Assembly (NCBI GenBank): GCA_015069045.1
Contig: SVJJ01000012.1
Coordinates: forward strand, 1-45,228
Direction: 5' to 3'
DNA: 45,228 nucleotides
Source: Oscillospiraceae bacterium
Lineage (GTDB): Bacteria > Bacillota > Clostridia > UBA1381 > UBA9506
A model generated the notes under the pieces. The model saw only the letters and a list, made by a program, of their open reading frames with translations. It was not told the DNA's origin and did no database searches. Both the position numbers and the translations under genes were made by a program. This document shows, piece by piece, positions 1 to 8,619 of this stretch (positions are counted from its first letter, which is position 1; every line of letters starts with the position of its first letter).

Positions 1-49
1 TCACACGATGCATAGCTATACATCGCTGCTTGCCATCAATCTATTACTT

Positions 50-126
<77 letters not shown>

Positions 127-174
127 ATGCCACATTATAGGCGATAACCCTTTACATTTGCGCCAACCTGACCT

Positions 175-203
175 ATTATAGCACAAAAAAATAGCGGTGT
201 CAA
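175..203 (-). promoter_or_regulatory. Proximal promoter of tRNA-Ile
   Basis: On the minus strand a perfect -35 TTGACA (198-203) and a perfect -10 TATAAT (175-180) are separated by 17 bases. The -10 is preceded by GTGC, as in the distal promoter, and lies about 50 bases upstream of the tRNA. Confidence 0.85.
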
Positions 204-275
204 CACTTTTTATTTATTTTTTCTACTTGTCTTAAGTCTGCCAGAGAAGTTCCCTCTCTTTTGCGGGTGCATATT

Positions 276-305
276 ATTATAGCACACAGAATCTGACATT
301 GTCAA
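276..305 (-). promoter_or_regulatory. Distal promoter of tRNA-Ile unit
   Basis: A second consensus pair on the minus strand: -35 TTGACA (300-305), an 18-base spacer, and -10 TATAAT (276-281), again preceded by GTGC. Tandem strong promoters of this kind are typical of stable-RNA operons. Confidence 0.8.
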
Positions 306-389
306 GAACTTTTTTCTTTTTTGATTTCTTACCAAATTCTTAATTCTTGCATTTAAGTAATTATAACCAAAATCTCCTTTTTATATGTA

Positions 390-1259
390 CTATTTTGTCT
401 GATTTAATGCGGTTTTCAAAATTAATTCAGCACTTCTTCCATGGGGACGATTGAAACGAAATAATTCAAAAAGACAGGCGGCATCACGAGTCAAAAAATT
501 AATACCTTCTCGGCAACTTAAGGTCATTTGAAATCCCAGTTGTTCAATAACAGGTCTGGATGTTTCAGAAATAAATCCATATGGATATGTATAACAAAGG
601 GAATATTCACCTGTTGCTTCCATAATTCTATCCTGGGTTTTCTTTAAATCCTCGGCCAACGTCTTTTGATATGTAGATGCCGGTTCATTTTTCATTTGCT
701 GGCTCCCTTTTCTTACACTCAATTCGTGAAGATTATAGCTGTGGTTTTCTACATCCACATATCCGCTTTCAGCTAAATAGGCAACATCCTGCCAATTAAC
801 ATGGGCATAGGCTACATTTCTATCCTTTTTTTCGGTATAAATATCTGAATGTTTTCCAATAACAGACAATACCGCTTTATAATGATATTGTTCCAATAGT
901 GGCATAACATATTCACAAAAGGATAAATAACCATCATCAAAGGTAATCATAATGGGTTTTTGAGGCAAGGGGATTCCACTATGTACATAATCAATAACAT
1001 CACGAACACCCACAGTTTCATACCCTTGCTCTTTTAAGTAGTTGAAATCAGCCTCAAGTTCTTGAGGAGAAATCACGAATTTTCCCCACATGTTTTGGTT
1101 GCGTAGAACATGATGATACATTAAAATCGGCAGTTTTGTTCCCTGTCCGCTGACAGATATAATCTTGGGACTGTGAAGACCTATAATATAAAATAAAATC
1201 AGACCTGTAATGCATATAGTTCCTGGGATGCAGAGAGCAGCGAATACTTTTCTTTTCAC
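390..1259 (-). CDS. Polysaccharide deacetylase (NodB domain), membrane-anchored
   Basis: The 289-residue protein belongs to carbohydrate esterase family 4, which removes acetyl groups from peptidoglycan, chitin or other surface polysaccharide. An N-terminal hydrophobic segment (about residues 5-25) suggests a signal anchor with the enzyme outside the membrane. The NodB metal motif TFDDGY is intact, and a histidine-containing NHSYNLH matches the second metal motif. I chose the GTG start because GGGAGG lies seven bases upstream; an in-frame TTG five codons earlier has no spaced ribosome site. The gene is divergent from the M23 peptidase, so both may concern wall or envelope. The substrate cannot be told from sequence. 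Confidence 0.88.
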   Translation of the reverse strand: MKRKVFAALCIPGTICITGLILFYIIGLHSPKIISVSGQGTKLPILMYHHVLRNQNMWGKFVISPQELEADFNYLKEQGYETVGVRDVIDYVHSGIPLPQKPIMITFDDGYLSFCEYVMPLLEQYHYKAVLSVIGKHSDIYTEKKDRNVAYAHVNWQDVAYLAESGYVDVENHSYNLHELSVRKGSQQMKNEPASTYQKTLAEDLKKTQDRIMEATGEYSLCYTYPYGFISETSRPVIEQLGFQMTLSCREGINFLTRDAACLFELFRFNRPHGRSAELILKTALNQTK

Positions 1260-1346
1260 ACGGGCACCTCCCAAAACATTTACCTGTTTGCTGTCATTAT
1301 CATTTTATACTTTTTTAACTCATATATTACTCATGGAGGTGGTTTT

Positions 1347-2390
1347 TTGATTATCAAAATTGTTCGAAAAAAAACAGTTCTATGGATAACCACTATTCTC
1401 TTTCTTTGCACGATGGCAATTTCTGTTCCAACTGCTATATATACTGTTGCAGAGGAGAAACATTCAGAAGAAAGTTTTATTAAATGGGTTGACTTTGGGG
1501 TTTCTTATGAAGCACTTGCACAGACAATGGATGTAGATATACGCTCTCACACAGAGGAAAAGGGTGTTCCCTGCAGTTGGATTGACCTGCTTGCTTATTT
1601 GGCTGCCAAATACGGCGGCGATTTTTCTCACTACAAGAAAAGCGATTTAACTAAGCTGACAGATCGACTCTCTGCCGAAGGCACAACAGTCGACACCCTG
1701 GGTGCTGACTTATCAAACTACCATTATTTTAAAGAAGCATACAGCGCTGTCCTTGATGGCTTTGTGGGAACATACTCAATCGAGATTCCTGATCCGAATA
1801 ATCCAGAGGAAAAACAAATGGTCACGCGATATGGTCTTAAGGCATTTTCTCCCATTGCCAAAGGTTACAGCTATAGTCATTTTGATGATTTCGGTACTTC
1901 CCGGTCTTATGGTTACAAACGTCGGCATTTGGGTCACGACATGATGGGCGGTGTTGGTACACCCATAGTAGCCATTGAATCCGGTATTGTAGAATGTGTA
2001 GGCTGGAACCAATACGGAGGCTGGCGTATTGGCATTCGTAGTTTTGACAAAAAGCGCTACTATTATTATGCACATCTGCGTAAGGACCATCCCTACAATG
2101 ATATGTATGAAGGGAAAATCGTTACAGCCGGCGATGTTATTGGCTATTTAGGTATGACAGGTTATAGTTCTAAAGAAAACGTAAATAACATCAACACACC
2201 TCACCTGCATTACGGATTACAATTAATTTTCGACGAAGCAACACAAAAAGATGGAACCAATCAAATTTGGATTGATTTATATGCTATTACCAAGCTTTTA
2301 GAGAAAAATCGGTCGGCGGTTTATCGTGATGAAGAGCTAAAAGAATATTTTAGAAAATATGAAATGTTTGAGGAGGCCACCCAGGAATGA
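1347..2390 (+). CDS. M23 family metallopeptidase (LytM domain)
   Basis: The 347-residue zinc endopeptidase probably acts on peptidoglycan cross-links at the outer membrane face. A hydrophobic segment at residues 8-32 serves as signal peptide or anchor. The M23 zinc motifs are present: HLGHD (H194, D198) and HLH (H286, H288) before a typical YG. The region between the N-terminus and the peptidase domain (about 40-180) has no recognisable domain. The start is TTG, placed by GGAGGTGG six bases upstream. Its stop overlaps the start of the next gene by four bases, so the two are probably translationally coupled. It could be a sporulation-type or a vegetative hydrolase. Confidence 0.9.
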   Translation: MIIKIVRKKTVLWITTILFLCTMAISVPTAIYTVAEEKHSEESFIKWVDFGVSYEALAQTMDVDIRSHTEEKGVPCSWIDLLAYLAAKYGGDFSHYKKSDLTKLTDRLSAEGTTVDTLGADLSNYHYFKEAYSAVLDGFVGTYSIEIPDPNNPEEKQMVTRYGLKAFSPIAKGYSYSHFDDFGTSRSYGYKRRHLGHDMMGGVGTPIVAIESGIVECVGWNQYGGWRIGIRSFDKKRYYYYAHLRKDHPYNDMYEGKIVTAGDVIGYLGMTGYSSKENVNNINTPHLHYGLQLIFDEATQKDGTNQIWIDLYAITKLLEKNRSAVYRDEELKEYFRKYEMFEEATQE

Positions 2391-2881
2391 ATGGTCCGGA
2401 AAAAAGAACTGACATTATTGTGACCTTTGATGTGGTGCTTGTTTATGCAACGTGCAAAAAAACAGATGCCGATGCTGTAGCCATTCTATTTGAAGAACTT
2501 TCACGAATTGGCATCAATATTGATTTGATCAGCTTAATTCCACCCCGACATGCTGCGGGGATACTTTCCTTTACGGTATTTAATTATGATTTCGCTAAAA
2601 TATTGCGGGCGGTAGCCAAACTAAAAAACAGTTGTGACACCATGCGCATGGAGGTTTGTGGCGGCTACGCAAAAATTGCATTGCGAGGCCACTATTTTGC
2701 ACAGGAAACAGGGATTATTTCAGCTTTTTTCAGCGCATTACGTCGAGCAGATTCTGAAACAATGATTATTTCCTCCTCCGATACAACCATTGCCGCTTTA
2801 GTTCCTGTCGAGGCGTTAGATGAGGTCGTAGCGGCTCTGGAGACTGCCTTTCCTGACGCTGAAACAGAGTATCATTTCTGA
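2387..2881 (+). CDS. ACT-like domain protein
   Basis: The 164-residue soluble protein shows two repeats of a beta-alpha-beta pattern resembling the regulatory ACT domains of aspartate kinases: the stretches around residues 10-75 (FEELSRIGINIDLIS) and 85-160 (FFSALRRADSETMIISSS) each look like one ACT unit. ACT domains bind small ligands, often amino acids. There is no kinase domain, so it is not an aspartate kinase. The ATGA overlap with the M23 peptidase gene is unexpected for an amino-acid sensor. No function can be assigned beyond possible ligand binding. Confidence 0.7.
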   Translation: MNGPEKRTDIIVTFDVVLVYATCKKTDADAVAILFEELSRIGINIDLISLIPPRHAAGILSFTVFNYDFAKILRAVAKLKNSCDTMRMEVCGGYAKIALRGHYFAQETGIISAFFSALRRADSETMIISSSDTTIAALVPVEALDEVVAALETAFPDAETEYHF

Positions 2882-2960
2882 TTGTTTTGCGAAAGAATCA
2901 AGTGGCAATTCCAAGCTAAATTCACTCCGTACTTAAAAGAGAAAATTTTTTAAAAAGGTC

Positions 2961-2989
2961 TTGCAATCCGAGAAAAAATATGGTAAAAT
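2961..2989 (+). promoter_or_regulatory. Promoter of tRNA-Glu
   Basis: -35 TTGCAA (2961-2966), a 17-base spacer and -10 TAAAAT (2984-2989) end about 30 bases before the tRNA. No other gene lies between. Confidence 0.75.
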
Positions 2990-3019
2990 AACATTGTTCA
3001 GTTTTTAAATGGTACATAT

Positions 3020-3094
3020 GGCCTGTTGGTCAAGCGGTTAAGACGCCGCCCTCTCACGGCGGAATCGGGGGTTCGATTCCCCCACGGGTCACCA
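3020..3094 (+). tRNA. tRNA-Glu (CTC anticodon)
   Basis: The cloverleaf is complete: a 7-base acceptor stem with G-U pairs, an anticodon arm CCGCC-CTCTCAC-GGCGG with CTC in the loop, a T arm GGGGGTTCGATTCCCCC, and an encoded CCA. It reads the glutamate codon GAG. It stands alone as a single-gene transcription unit with its own promoter and terminator. Confidence 0.97.
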
Positions 3095-3126
3095 AAAAAG
3101 CGTTTGCGAAATGCAAACGCTTTTTT
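3095..3126 (+). terminator. Rho-independent terminator of tRNA-Glu
   Basis: The stem AAAAGCGTTTGC / GCAAACGCTTTT with a five-base loop begins directly after the CCA end and finishes in a run of six T. It could also act on the minus strand, where the stem ends in T as well. Confidence 0.9.
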
Positions 3127-3257
3127 CAACTAAATCCCTTTTGCAACGACATAAATCGGCTTTACAGATGAAAACACGGACATCTTTTTTGCTGCTTCTG
3201 TTTCCTCGTGAGCGAGGCGTTTCCATAATGTAAATTTCCGATTTTATGTACATTGGT

Positions 3258-4118
3258 TTAATTTGGAACCTCAGAAATCACCGGTTCCACTAACAGATGT
3301 GTCTTGTTGCTGACTGCATTTTTTTCGGTCTGAGGAGAGATTCCCATATGATTCTTATAGGTTTTTGAAAAATATGACAAGTTTTCAAAACCGCTTTGTT
3401 CGGCCGCATCGCTAACGGAACATTGATTTGTAACCAACAAGGCTTTCGCATGATTGCAACGCAAGTGATTGATATAGTAAACTAAGGTGCAGTTAACGCA
3501 TTCTTTAAATAAGTGAGATATATAATACCGACTATACCCAACATGGGTTGCAATATCCTCAACTGATATAGGCTCCTTATAATGATTTTGCAAAAATCGC
3601 AGAACGTCTTTTATAATATCTGCCCTTCGTCCTATTATGGAGGCGTGGTTTTTCTGCTGTGAAACAGTATGACAACGGGCTAATTCAACAATAATGTTTA
3701 AAATTTCTGCCTTAATTTGCTCTTGAAAATATTTTTTTTCTTCGGAAAATTCCTGAGCAATATGCAGGAAACTGTCCTCTATTTTTGGGGAGTATAGCAT
3801 CCGCTCAAAGAGCAGAGTATCAATTGAAAAACCTACATCATTTAAAAATTTCTTATCAATAATCAAGCTATAATACTCTGCAACAGCGTCAGGCGTGGCA
3901 TAATGTAAATAGTTAGAGTTAATAACAGCAATATGTCTTTGGGGAACAGAAACTGTCACATGGTTAGTGGTCACATGAATCTCGCCCGAGATGACATAAA
4001 ACAGCTCCAAATTTTCATGCCAATGGATGTCCATTCCTTGCGAGCTGACTTTGTTATATTGAAATATGCAGGCATCTCTTGCACCAAAACGACCTAAATG
4101 TGATTCGTACTGAAACAT
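3258..4118 (-). CDS. AraC family transcriptional regulator with cupin sensor domain
   Basis: The 286-residue regulator has an N-terminal cupin-type AraC ligand-binding domain (about 1-150; HWHENLELFYVISGEIHV is the typical histidine-rich entry). The C-terminal DNA-binding domain (about 185-280) has two helix-turn-helix units, including VEDIATHVGYSRYYISHLF and SDAAEQSGFENLSYFSKTYK. The ATG chosen lies seven bases after GGAGG; an in-frame start ten codons earlier has none. It is divergent from the sugar ABC operon and is most likely its substrate-sensing activator. The ligand is presumably a sugar or oligosaccharide from that pathway, which is inference. Confidence 0.92.
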   Translation of the reverse strand: MFQYESHLGRFGARDACIFQYNKVSSQGMDIHWHENLELFYVISGEIHVTTNHVTVSVPQRHIAVINSNYLHYATPDAVAEYYSLIIDKKFLNDVGFSIDTLLFERMLYSPKIEDSFLHIAQEFSEEKKYFQEQIKAEILNIIVELARCHTVSQQKNHASIIGRRADIIKDVLRFLQNHYKEPISVEDIATHVGYSRYYISHLFKECVNCTLVYYINHLRCNHAKALLVTNQCSVSDAAEQSGFENLSYFSKTYKNHMGISPQTEKNAVSNKTHLLVEPVISEVPN

Positions 4119-4195
4119 ATGTAATCCTCCAAATAGTAAAAAGCACAATAGTATTAAAAAAACGCACTTTTCTTTCTTTACCTTTTATTATAAAT

Positions 4196-4224
4196 ATTAT
4201 ACAATAATATCGAGGATTAGGCAA
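4196..4224 (-). promoter_or_regulatory. Promoter of the AraC-type gene
   Basis: On the minus strand, -35 TTGCCT (4219-4224) and a perfect -10 TATAAT (4196-4201) are separated by 17 bases, about 75 bases upstream of the start codon. Confidence 0.7.
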
Positions 4225-4463
4225 GTATTTTTTAGTAAGAAAGAATGAAAACCAGGCACAAATTTTCAATCGATATTTTATTTAACAGTTTATGGTAAAT
4301 TTTTTCGAACTGTGTCTTAACAATCGACGCACAAAACAGCAAAAATGCGTTGTACTCATAAAAAAGTTTGGAACGTATTTATTTGTTGGCAGCTATCGAC
4401 CGTGGGACTTTTGCTGGCGAATGCGTAAAACATACCCAGCTCATTGCTTTTGCCTAACATTTC

Positions 4464-4489
4464 CATAGCTTTTTTATTATAGCTATGAT
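4464..4489 (+). promoter_or_regulatory. Inverted repeat over a probable -10 of the ABC operon
   Basis: CATAGCT (4464-4470) and AGCTATG (4481-4487) are perfect inverted arms ten bases apart. The right arm overlaps TATGAT (4484-4489), a plausible -10; at the right distance upstream there is only a poor -35 (TTCCAT, 4461-4466). A weak -35 fits an activator-dependent promoter. The repeat could instead bind a dimeric repressor or form a small hairpin. Confidence 0.45.
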
Positions 4490-4516
4490 AAAATTTTAAT
4501 TGCGAGGGAAGCAGAA

Positions 4517-5485
4517 ATGGACATGAAAAGAAAAAAAGAAGTCTGCGCAGGTGTAGCGGCAGAACAAAAAGAGAAGTCACAAAGTTATGCGATTAAGTGC
4601 TTGAAAAAAAACAAGATGACATACGCATTTCTTATACCTGCCATAGTTTTCACCATAATTTTTTGTTATATTCCCCTGGGCGGGTTATATATGGCGTTTG
4701 TAGACTATAATCCTTTTAAAGGCATTTTTGGCAGTCCCTTTGTTGGCTTGGAAAACATTAAAACAATTTTTTCTATGCCTGCATTGTATGGCTCCATTTT
4801 AAATACGATATGGCTTAGCTTATTGCGAATGTGTGTGAATTTTCCGTTGCCTATCATTTTTGCTTTATTACTGAATGAGGTAAAAAATCAAAAGTTTAAA
4901 CGAATTACACAAACGGTTAGTTACTTACCTCACTTTTTGTCCAGTATTGCGGTGGTTGGTATTGCCACCACGATTTACTCAAGTTCCGGTATTATTAATG
5001 ATATTCGCGCTATGATATACGGCCCGGACGTTCAGAGAATTCTATTTTTAGGTCAACAGAATTTCTTTGTACCAAACATAGTAATTCTTACAGCATGGCA
5101 AGGGTTGGGCTGGGGCACAATTATTTATCTGTCAGCTATTTCCGGTATTGACCCTGAGCTGTATGAGGCAGCAGTTATTGATGGTGCTGGCAAGTTTAAA
5201 CAATGTTGGCATATTACCTTACCCAGTATCAGTATTACAATTATGCTTTTGTTTGTTCTTGAAATTGGTAACCTGCTCGCATCAAACTTTGACTTAATTT
5301 ATGGTTTGCAAAACCCCTACATAAACTTTGAAGTTATTTCTACGGTGGTTTACAAACAGGGTATTACCCAGGGTAATTACCCGGTTGCAACAGCGTTTAG
5401 CTTTATAAATGGTCTTATCAGTTTGGTGTTAATTTTAATCGGTAATTTCATTTCTAAGAAAATTAACGATGTTTCACTTATATAA
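4517..5485 (+). CDS. Carbohydrate ABC transporter permease, LplB-like
   Basis: The 322-residue inner-membrane permease belongs to the CUT1 (oligosaccharide) family and resembles LplB and YteP. After a charged cytoplasmic tail (1-35) come about six membrane segments. The cytoplasmic EAA loop that contacts the ATPase is clear (EAAVIDGAGKFKQCWHITLP). With the next gene it forms the heterodimeric channel, fed by the lipoprotein encoded third. No ATPase gene is present anywhere in the locus, as is usual for this subfamily, which shares an MsmX-type ATPase encoded elsewhere. The ATG follows GAGGG by eight bases. Confidence 0.93.
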   Translation: MDMKRKKEVCAGVAAEQKEKSQSYAIKCLKKNKMTYAFLIPAIVFTIIFCYIPLGGLYMAFVDYNPFKGIFGSPFVGLENIKTIFSMPALYGSILNTIWLSLLRMCVNFPLPIIFALLLNEVKNQKFKRITQTVSYLPHFLSSIAVVGIATTIYSSSGIINDIRAMIYGPDVQRILFLGQQNFFVPNIVILTAWQGLGWGTIIYLSAISGIDPELYEAAVIDGAGKFKQCWHITLPSISITIMLLFVLEIGNLLASNFDLIYGLQNPYINFEVISTVVYKQGITQGNYPVATAFSFINGLISLVLILIGNFISKKINDVSLI

Positions 5486-5499
5486 AGGAGGCGTTTGCA

Positions 5500-6423
5500 G
5501 TGTTTATTAACAGAATGAAAAATGAAGGCACAGCTTATGGCGTCTTCAAAGTATTTAACGGCATTGTTATGGTTGCTGTTATCCTGATTACATTAATTCC
5601 CTATTTGAATGTTTTGGCTAAGTCCATAAACGATGGGGTAGATAGTATGCGTGGTGGTATTTTCCTCTGGCCTCGAGTTTTTACTCTGGAAAATTACAAG
5701 GTGCTTTTAAATGATAGTAGCATGTACCGTGCAACGCTTGTTACAATAGCGAAGGTAGTTCTTCAGGTTACAGGTTCAATCCTGTTGCAGTTTACAGCAG
5801 CTTATGCATTGTCTCGTCGGGAACTGTGGGGTCTTAAGGCAATCAATATATTCTTTTTAGTTCCCATGTATATTGGTGGCGGTTTGATTGCCAGCTACAT
5901 ACTGTTCTCTTATGTTGGCCTTTTAAATAATTTTTGGGTATATGTTATCCCATGCATCTGGAATTTTTACAATGTTATTATCATTCGCTCCTATATGGAG
6001 TCTAACATACCAGATGCTGTTATAGAAGCGGCGCGTATTGATGGTGCTCAGGAATGGACGTTATTTAGCCGAATAGTTCTTCCGTTATGTAAGCCGATTT
6101 TGGCTACCATTGTATTGTGGGTTGCTGTCGGCGCTTGGAACGAATGGACAACTACTTTGTACTACATACAAAACCCGGATCTGTACACTTTGCAATATAA
6201 GTTGATGCAAACCCTGAAAGAATCTGAACGAATCAGAGCTCTCATGCAACAAGCAGTTGAAAGCGGTAAAAGCGTTGAGGAGGTTGCTCAGGGCATGAAG
6301 GTCACCACAGATTCCATGCAGTCCGCACAGATTATTATTGTTACCTTACCTATTATTGCAGTATATCCCTTCTTGCAGAAACACTTTGTTAAGGGTGTTA
6401 CCTTAGGTTCCGTTAAGGGTTAA
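5500..6423 (+). CDS. Carbohydrate ABC transporter permease, LplC/YtcP-like
   Basis: The 307-residue partner permease has about six membrane segments and the EAA loop EAARIDGAQEWTLFSRIVLP, with the CUT1-type WNEWTT stretch behind it. It starts 14 bases after the previous stop with GGAGG upstream, so the two are cotranscribed. A polar segment at about 225-275 (LKESERIRALMQQAVESGK), before the last membrane helix, is typical of the YtcP/LplC branch. Confidence 0.93.
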   Translation: MFINRMKNEGTAYGVFKVFNGIVMVAVILITLIPYLNVLAKSINDGVDSMRGGIFLWPRVFTLENYKVLLNDSSMYRATLVTIAKVVLQVTGSILLQFTAAYALSRRELWGLKAINIFFLVPMYIGGGLIASYILFSYVGLLNNFWVYVIPCIWNFYNVIIIRSYMESNIPDAVIEAARIDGAQEWTLFSRIVLPLCKPILATIVLWVAVGAWNEWTTTLYYIQNPDLYTLQYKLMQTLKESERIRALMQQAVESGKSVEEVAQGMKVTTDSMQSAQIIIVTLPIIAVYPFLQKHFVKGVTLGSVKG

Positions 6424-6450
6424 TCAATAAACAAACAATTAAATTGCACT

Positions 6451-6478
6451 CCCTCCCTCGGTATAGAACGGGGGAGGG
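6451..6478 (+). terminator. Intercistronic hairpin before the binding-protein gene
   Basis: CCCTCCCTCG (6451-6460) pairs with CGGGGGAGGG (6469-6478) with one G-U pair and an eight-base loop. No T run follows, so it is unlikely to terminate fully. A hairpin at this place may protect or trim mRNA so that the binding protein is made in excess over the permeases; that role is inferred. Confidence 0.5.
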
Positions 6479-6613
6479 TACTGTGGCTTTTAGAGAGGGC
6501 AATTTATATGTCTCTATTAAATAGGAAGAAACTCGGGTCAGTTTTTAAAAGCGGGGTCATTATTACCGCATTAAAATAACAAAAACAATGTAAAAAACAG
6601 GGAGGAAATGAGA

Positions 6614-8548
6614 ATGAAAATGAGAAGATTGATTGCTCTGCTTATGGGAGTTATCATGCTGACTGCATGCTTATCCGGTTGCGGCGGCACAAAAGAGGTA
6701 GTAACAGAATTGCCTTGGGCAATTAATGAAATGGATGTAGACGTTATTGACGATTTGCCGGATTGGACAGGTGAACAACTTGAGTTATCAGTTTGGCATG
6801 CCTATGCCTCTAACCATCCTTCTGCAGGTAAAACAATGAAAAATGACGTTTTTCATAGCGAAGTAGCACGTGTTTCCGGTATTACACTGGACAAGAAAAA
6901 TTCCTTTGATAATGGTGGTGACGGCTCTGCTGATGCGAGAGTTGCACAAATGGTAGCAACCAAAGCCTATCCTCATATTGGTGTTGGCGTTCCTACAACT
7001 GTTATTGAGGACCTGGCAGGGGGCGACAAGCTTTGGGCATTAGATGAATACATTCCTAAGTATATGCCTAACTATTGGAGTATAGTTAATAAAAATGATG
7101 AAATCAGAGCCCTGTGGGAGCATGATCGGGCTGAAGACGGTAAAACATACAATTTAACAACCATTGGTAATATTGCTTATAAATACATTGATCCTGAATT
7201 TTACGAATATCGCAAGAACCTGCTGGGCGAAGTTACTGAAAGCAGACAATATATTTATGTTCGTGATGATATTTTAAAAACCATACATCCTGAAGCGTAT
7301 AGCTTGAATGAACTGCAGGATATTTATGTAAAGAACGGATCCTTTACGGAAGAAGAACTGACTGACTTTACCATTAAGAGCATTGATGAGTTTAAACAAC
7401 TTCTTGTAGATATTAAAGGCTTAAACCTGAAAGAAAACGGCCGTACCATTTGGCCTACCTACACTGCTAACGGTGGCGATAACTGGTCCGTATTATATTC
7501 TATGATGGTATTATTGGGTACACCTTACAATGGCGCAAACAGCTACTTTATTTATCTCGACAGAGAAGATGGAAAGCTTAAAAACACATGGAAAGAAGAT
7601 TGGTATAAAGAATATGTAAAATTCTGGGCAGAACTTCCTCGTGAGGGCTTAGCTCCGGAAGAAGCGCTGATTGATAATAATGCAGCGTTTGAACAAAAGG
7701 TTAACAATGGCGAATATGCCGTTCTTTATGGTACATTACCACCGACACAAGAAGCTTTAAAGGCTGCCGGCAAAGATTGCGGCTATCGTAAGGTTTTCCT
7801 GGACATTACTCCGGATGACACAAGATTTACCCATTTCGGCACCAAAGCCCTTACAGCAGAGCAACCCACATGTTTCTTTAAAGATAAGATCACAACTGAG
7901 GCACAACTTGAGCAGGTTCTGCGTTTAATAGACTTCTGCTACAGTGATGCCGGCATGAAGTTTGCAATGTGGGGTCCCCAAAAGGCCGGACTGTATACGG
8001 AAACTGAAGATGGTTTGCGTTACACCGATCCCGCGCTTGAAAAAGCCATTATTTCAGATGGTGACACAGAAGTTCTCTTCGATTATGGTTTCAGCACTTA
8101 TCCTGTTATTCAGCACCTCACCGGTATTCAGAATTTAAACGGTATTAAATTTGCTGCCATTAATAAATACGCAGCTAATTTAGAGTATGCTAAGGGTGAA
8201 CAGGAGAGAGCACCGGAAGGATACACAAAGAGATTTAACTACGGCTTTATTGCAGAGATACCGGACGCTCCAACTGTTCGACTTCCCTGGCATATCTTCA
8301 GCCTGGCAGGTTATAGTGAAACCTGCAAGACTTTGTGGAGTGGACGTTCCGCTCTTGAAACTGAAATCAAGAGAGTTTTAGCTACCAAAACCGATGAGGA
8401 ATTTGAAAAAGCTTACCAAAACGTTATTGATTTAGAAGAATCTATGGGTTACACAGATGAAGCCTTTGAGGAAATTAATCAAATCTTTGTTGAAATGAAT
8501 GGTCAGGAGACAATTGATGCATTGTGCGAATGGGAATTCGATCAATAA
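6614..8548 (+). CDS. Extracellular sugar-binding lipoprotein of the ABC transporter
   Basis: The 644-residue family-1 solute-binding protein has a lipoprotein signal ending in the lipobox LSGC (cysteine about residue 23), so it is tethered to the outer membrane face. The body has the two-lobed LplA/YtcQ-type pattern, and the length exceeds most maltose-type binding proteins but fits this branch, which takes oligosaccharides. I chose the ATG at 6614, eight bases after GGAGG; the ATG at 6608 is only two bases from it. Its last 33 codons recur as a decayed fragment about 4.6 kb downstream. Confidence 0.92.
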   Translation: MKMRRLIALLMGVIMLTACLSGCGGTKEVVTELPWAINEMDVDVIDDLPDWTGEQLELSVWHAYASNHPSAGKTMKNDVFHSEVARVSGITLDKKNSFDNGGDGSADARVAQMVATKAYPHIGVGVPTTVIEDLAGGDKLWALDEYIPKYMPNYWSIVNKNDEIRALWEHDRAEDGKTYNLTTIGNIAYKYIDPEFYEYRKNLLGEVTESRQYIYVRDDILKTIHPEAYSLNELQDIYVKNGSFTEEELTDFTIKSIDEFKQLLVDIKGLNLKENGRTIWPTYTANGGDNWSVLYSMMVLLGTPYNGANSYFIYLDREDGKLKNTWKEDWYKEYVKFWAELPREGLAPEEALIDNNAAFEQKVNNGEYAVLYGTLPPTQEALKAAGKDCGYRKVFLDITPDDTRFTHFGTKALTAEQPTCFFKDKITTEAQLEQVLRLIDFCYSDAGMKFAMWGPQKAGLYTETEDGLRYTDPALEKAIISDGDTEVLFDYGFSTYPVIQHLTGIQNLNGIKFAAINKYAANLEYAKGEQERAPEGYTKRFNYGFIAEIPDAPTVRLPWHIFSLAGYSETCKTLWSGRSALETEIKRVLATKTDEEFEKAYQNVIDLEESMGYTDEAFEEINQIFVEMNGQETIDALCEWEFDQ

Positions 8549-8567
8549 AGAGTATTACATAGGGTAT

Positions 8568-8589
8568 GAGGCCCATATTTCTGGGCCTC
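8568..8589 (+). promoter_or_regulatory. Leader hairpin before beta-helix gene 1
   Basis: GAGGCCCA (8568-8575) and TGGGCCTC (8582-8589) form a perfect eight-pair stem with a six-base loop, 30 bases before the start codon. There is no T run. A shorter counterpart sits at the same place before copy 2. Confidence 0.55.
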
Positions 8590-8619
8590 TCCCAATGCAA
8601 AAGAAAGGATGATAAGGGG

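Larger units (their letters stand above)
4119..4516. other. Divergent control region between the regulator and the ABC operon
   Basis: This 398-base AT-rich region contains no credible gene. It holds the minus-strand promoter of the regulator and, next to the ABC genes, an inverted repeat with a -10-like element. The middle part (about 4230-4440) shows no structure I can name, and operators for the AraC protein may lie there. Confidence 0.6.

Noticed and set aside
6508-6579. 23-codon frame (MSLLNRKKLGSVFK...) before the binding-protein gene
   Set aside because: It follows a weak GAGAGG and could be a leader peptide, but nothing else supports it.
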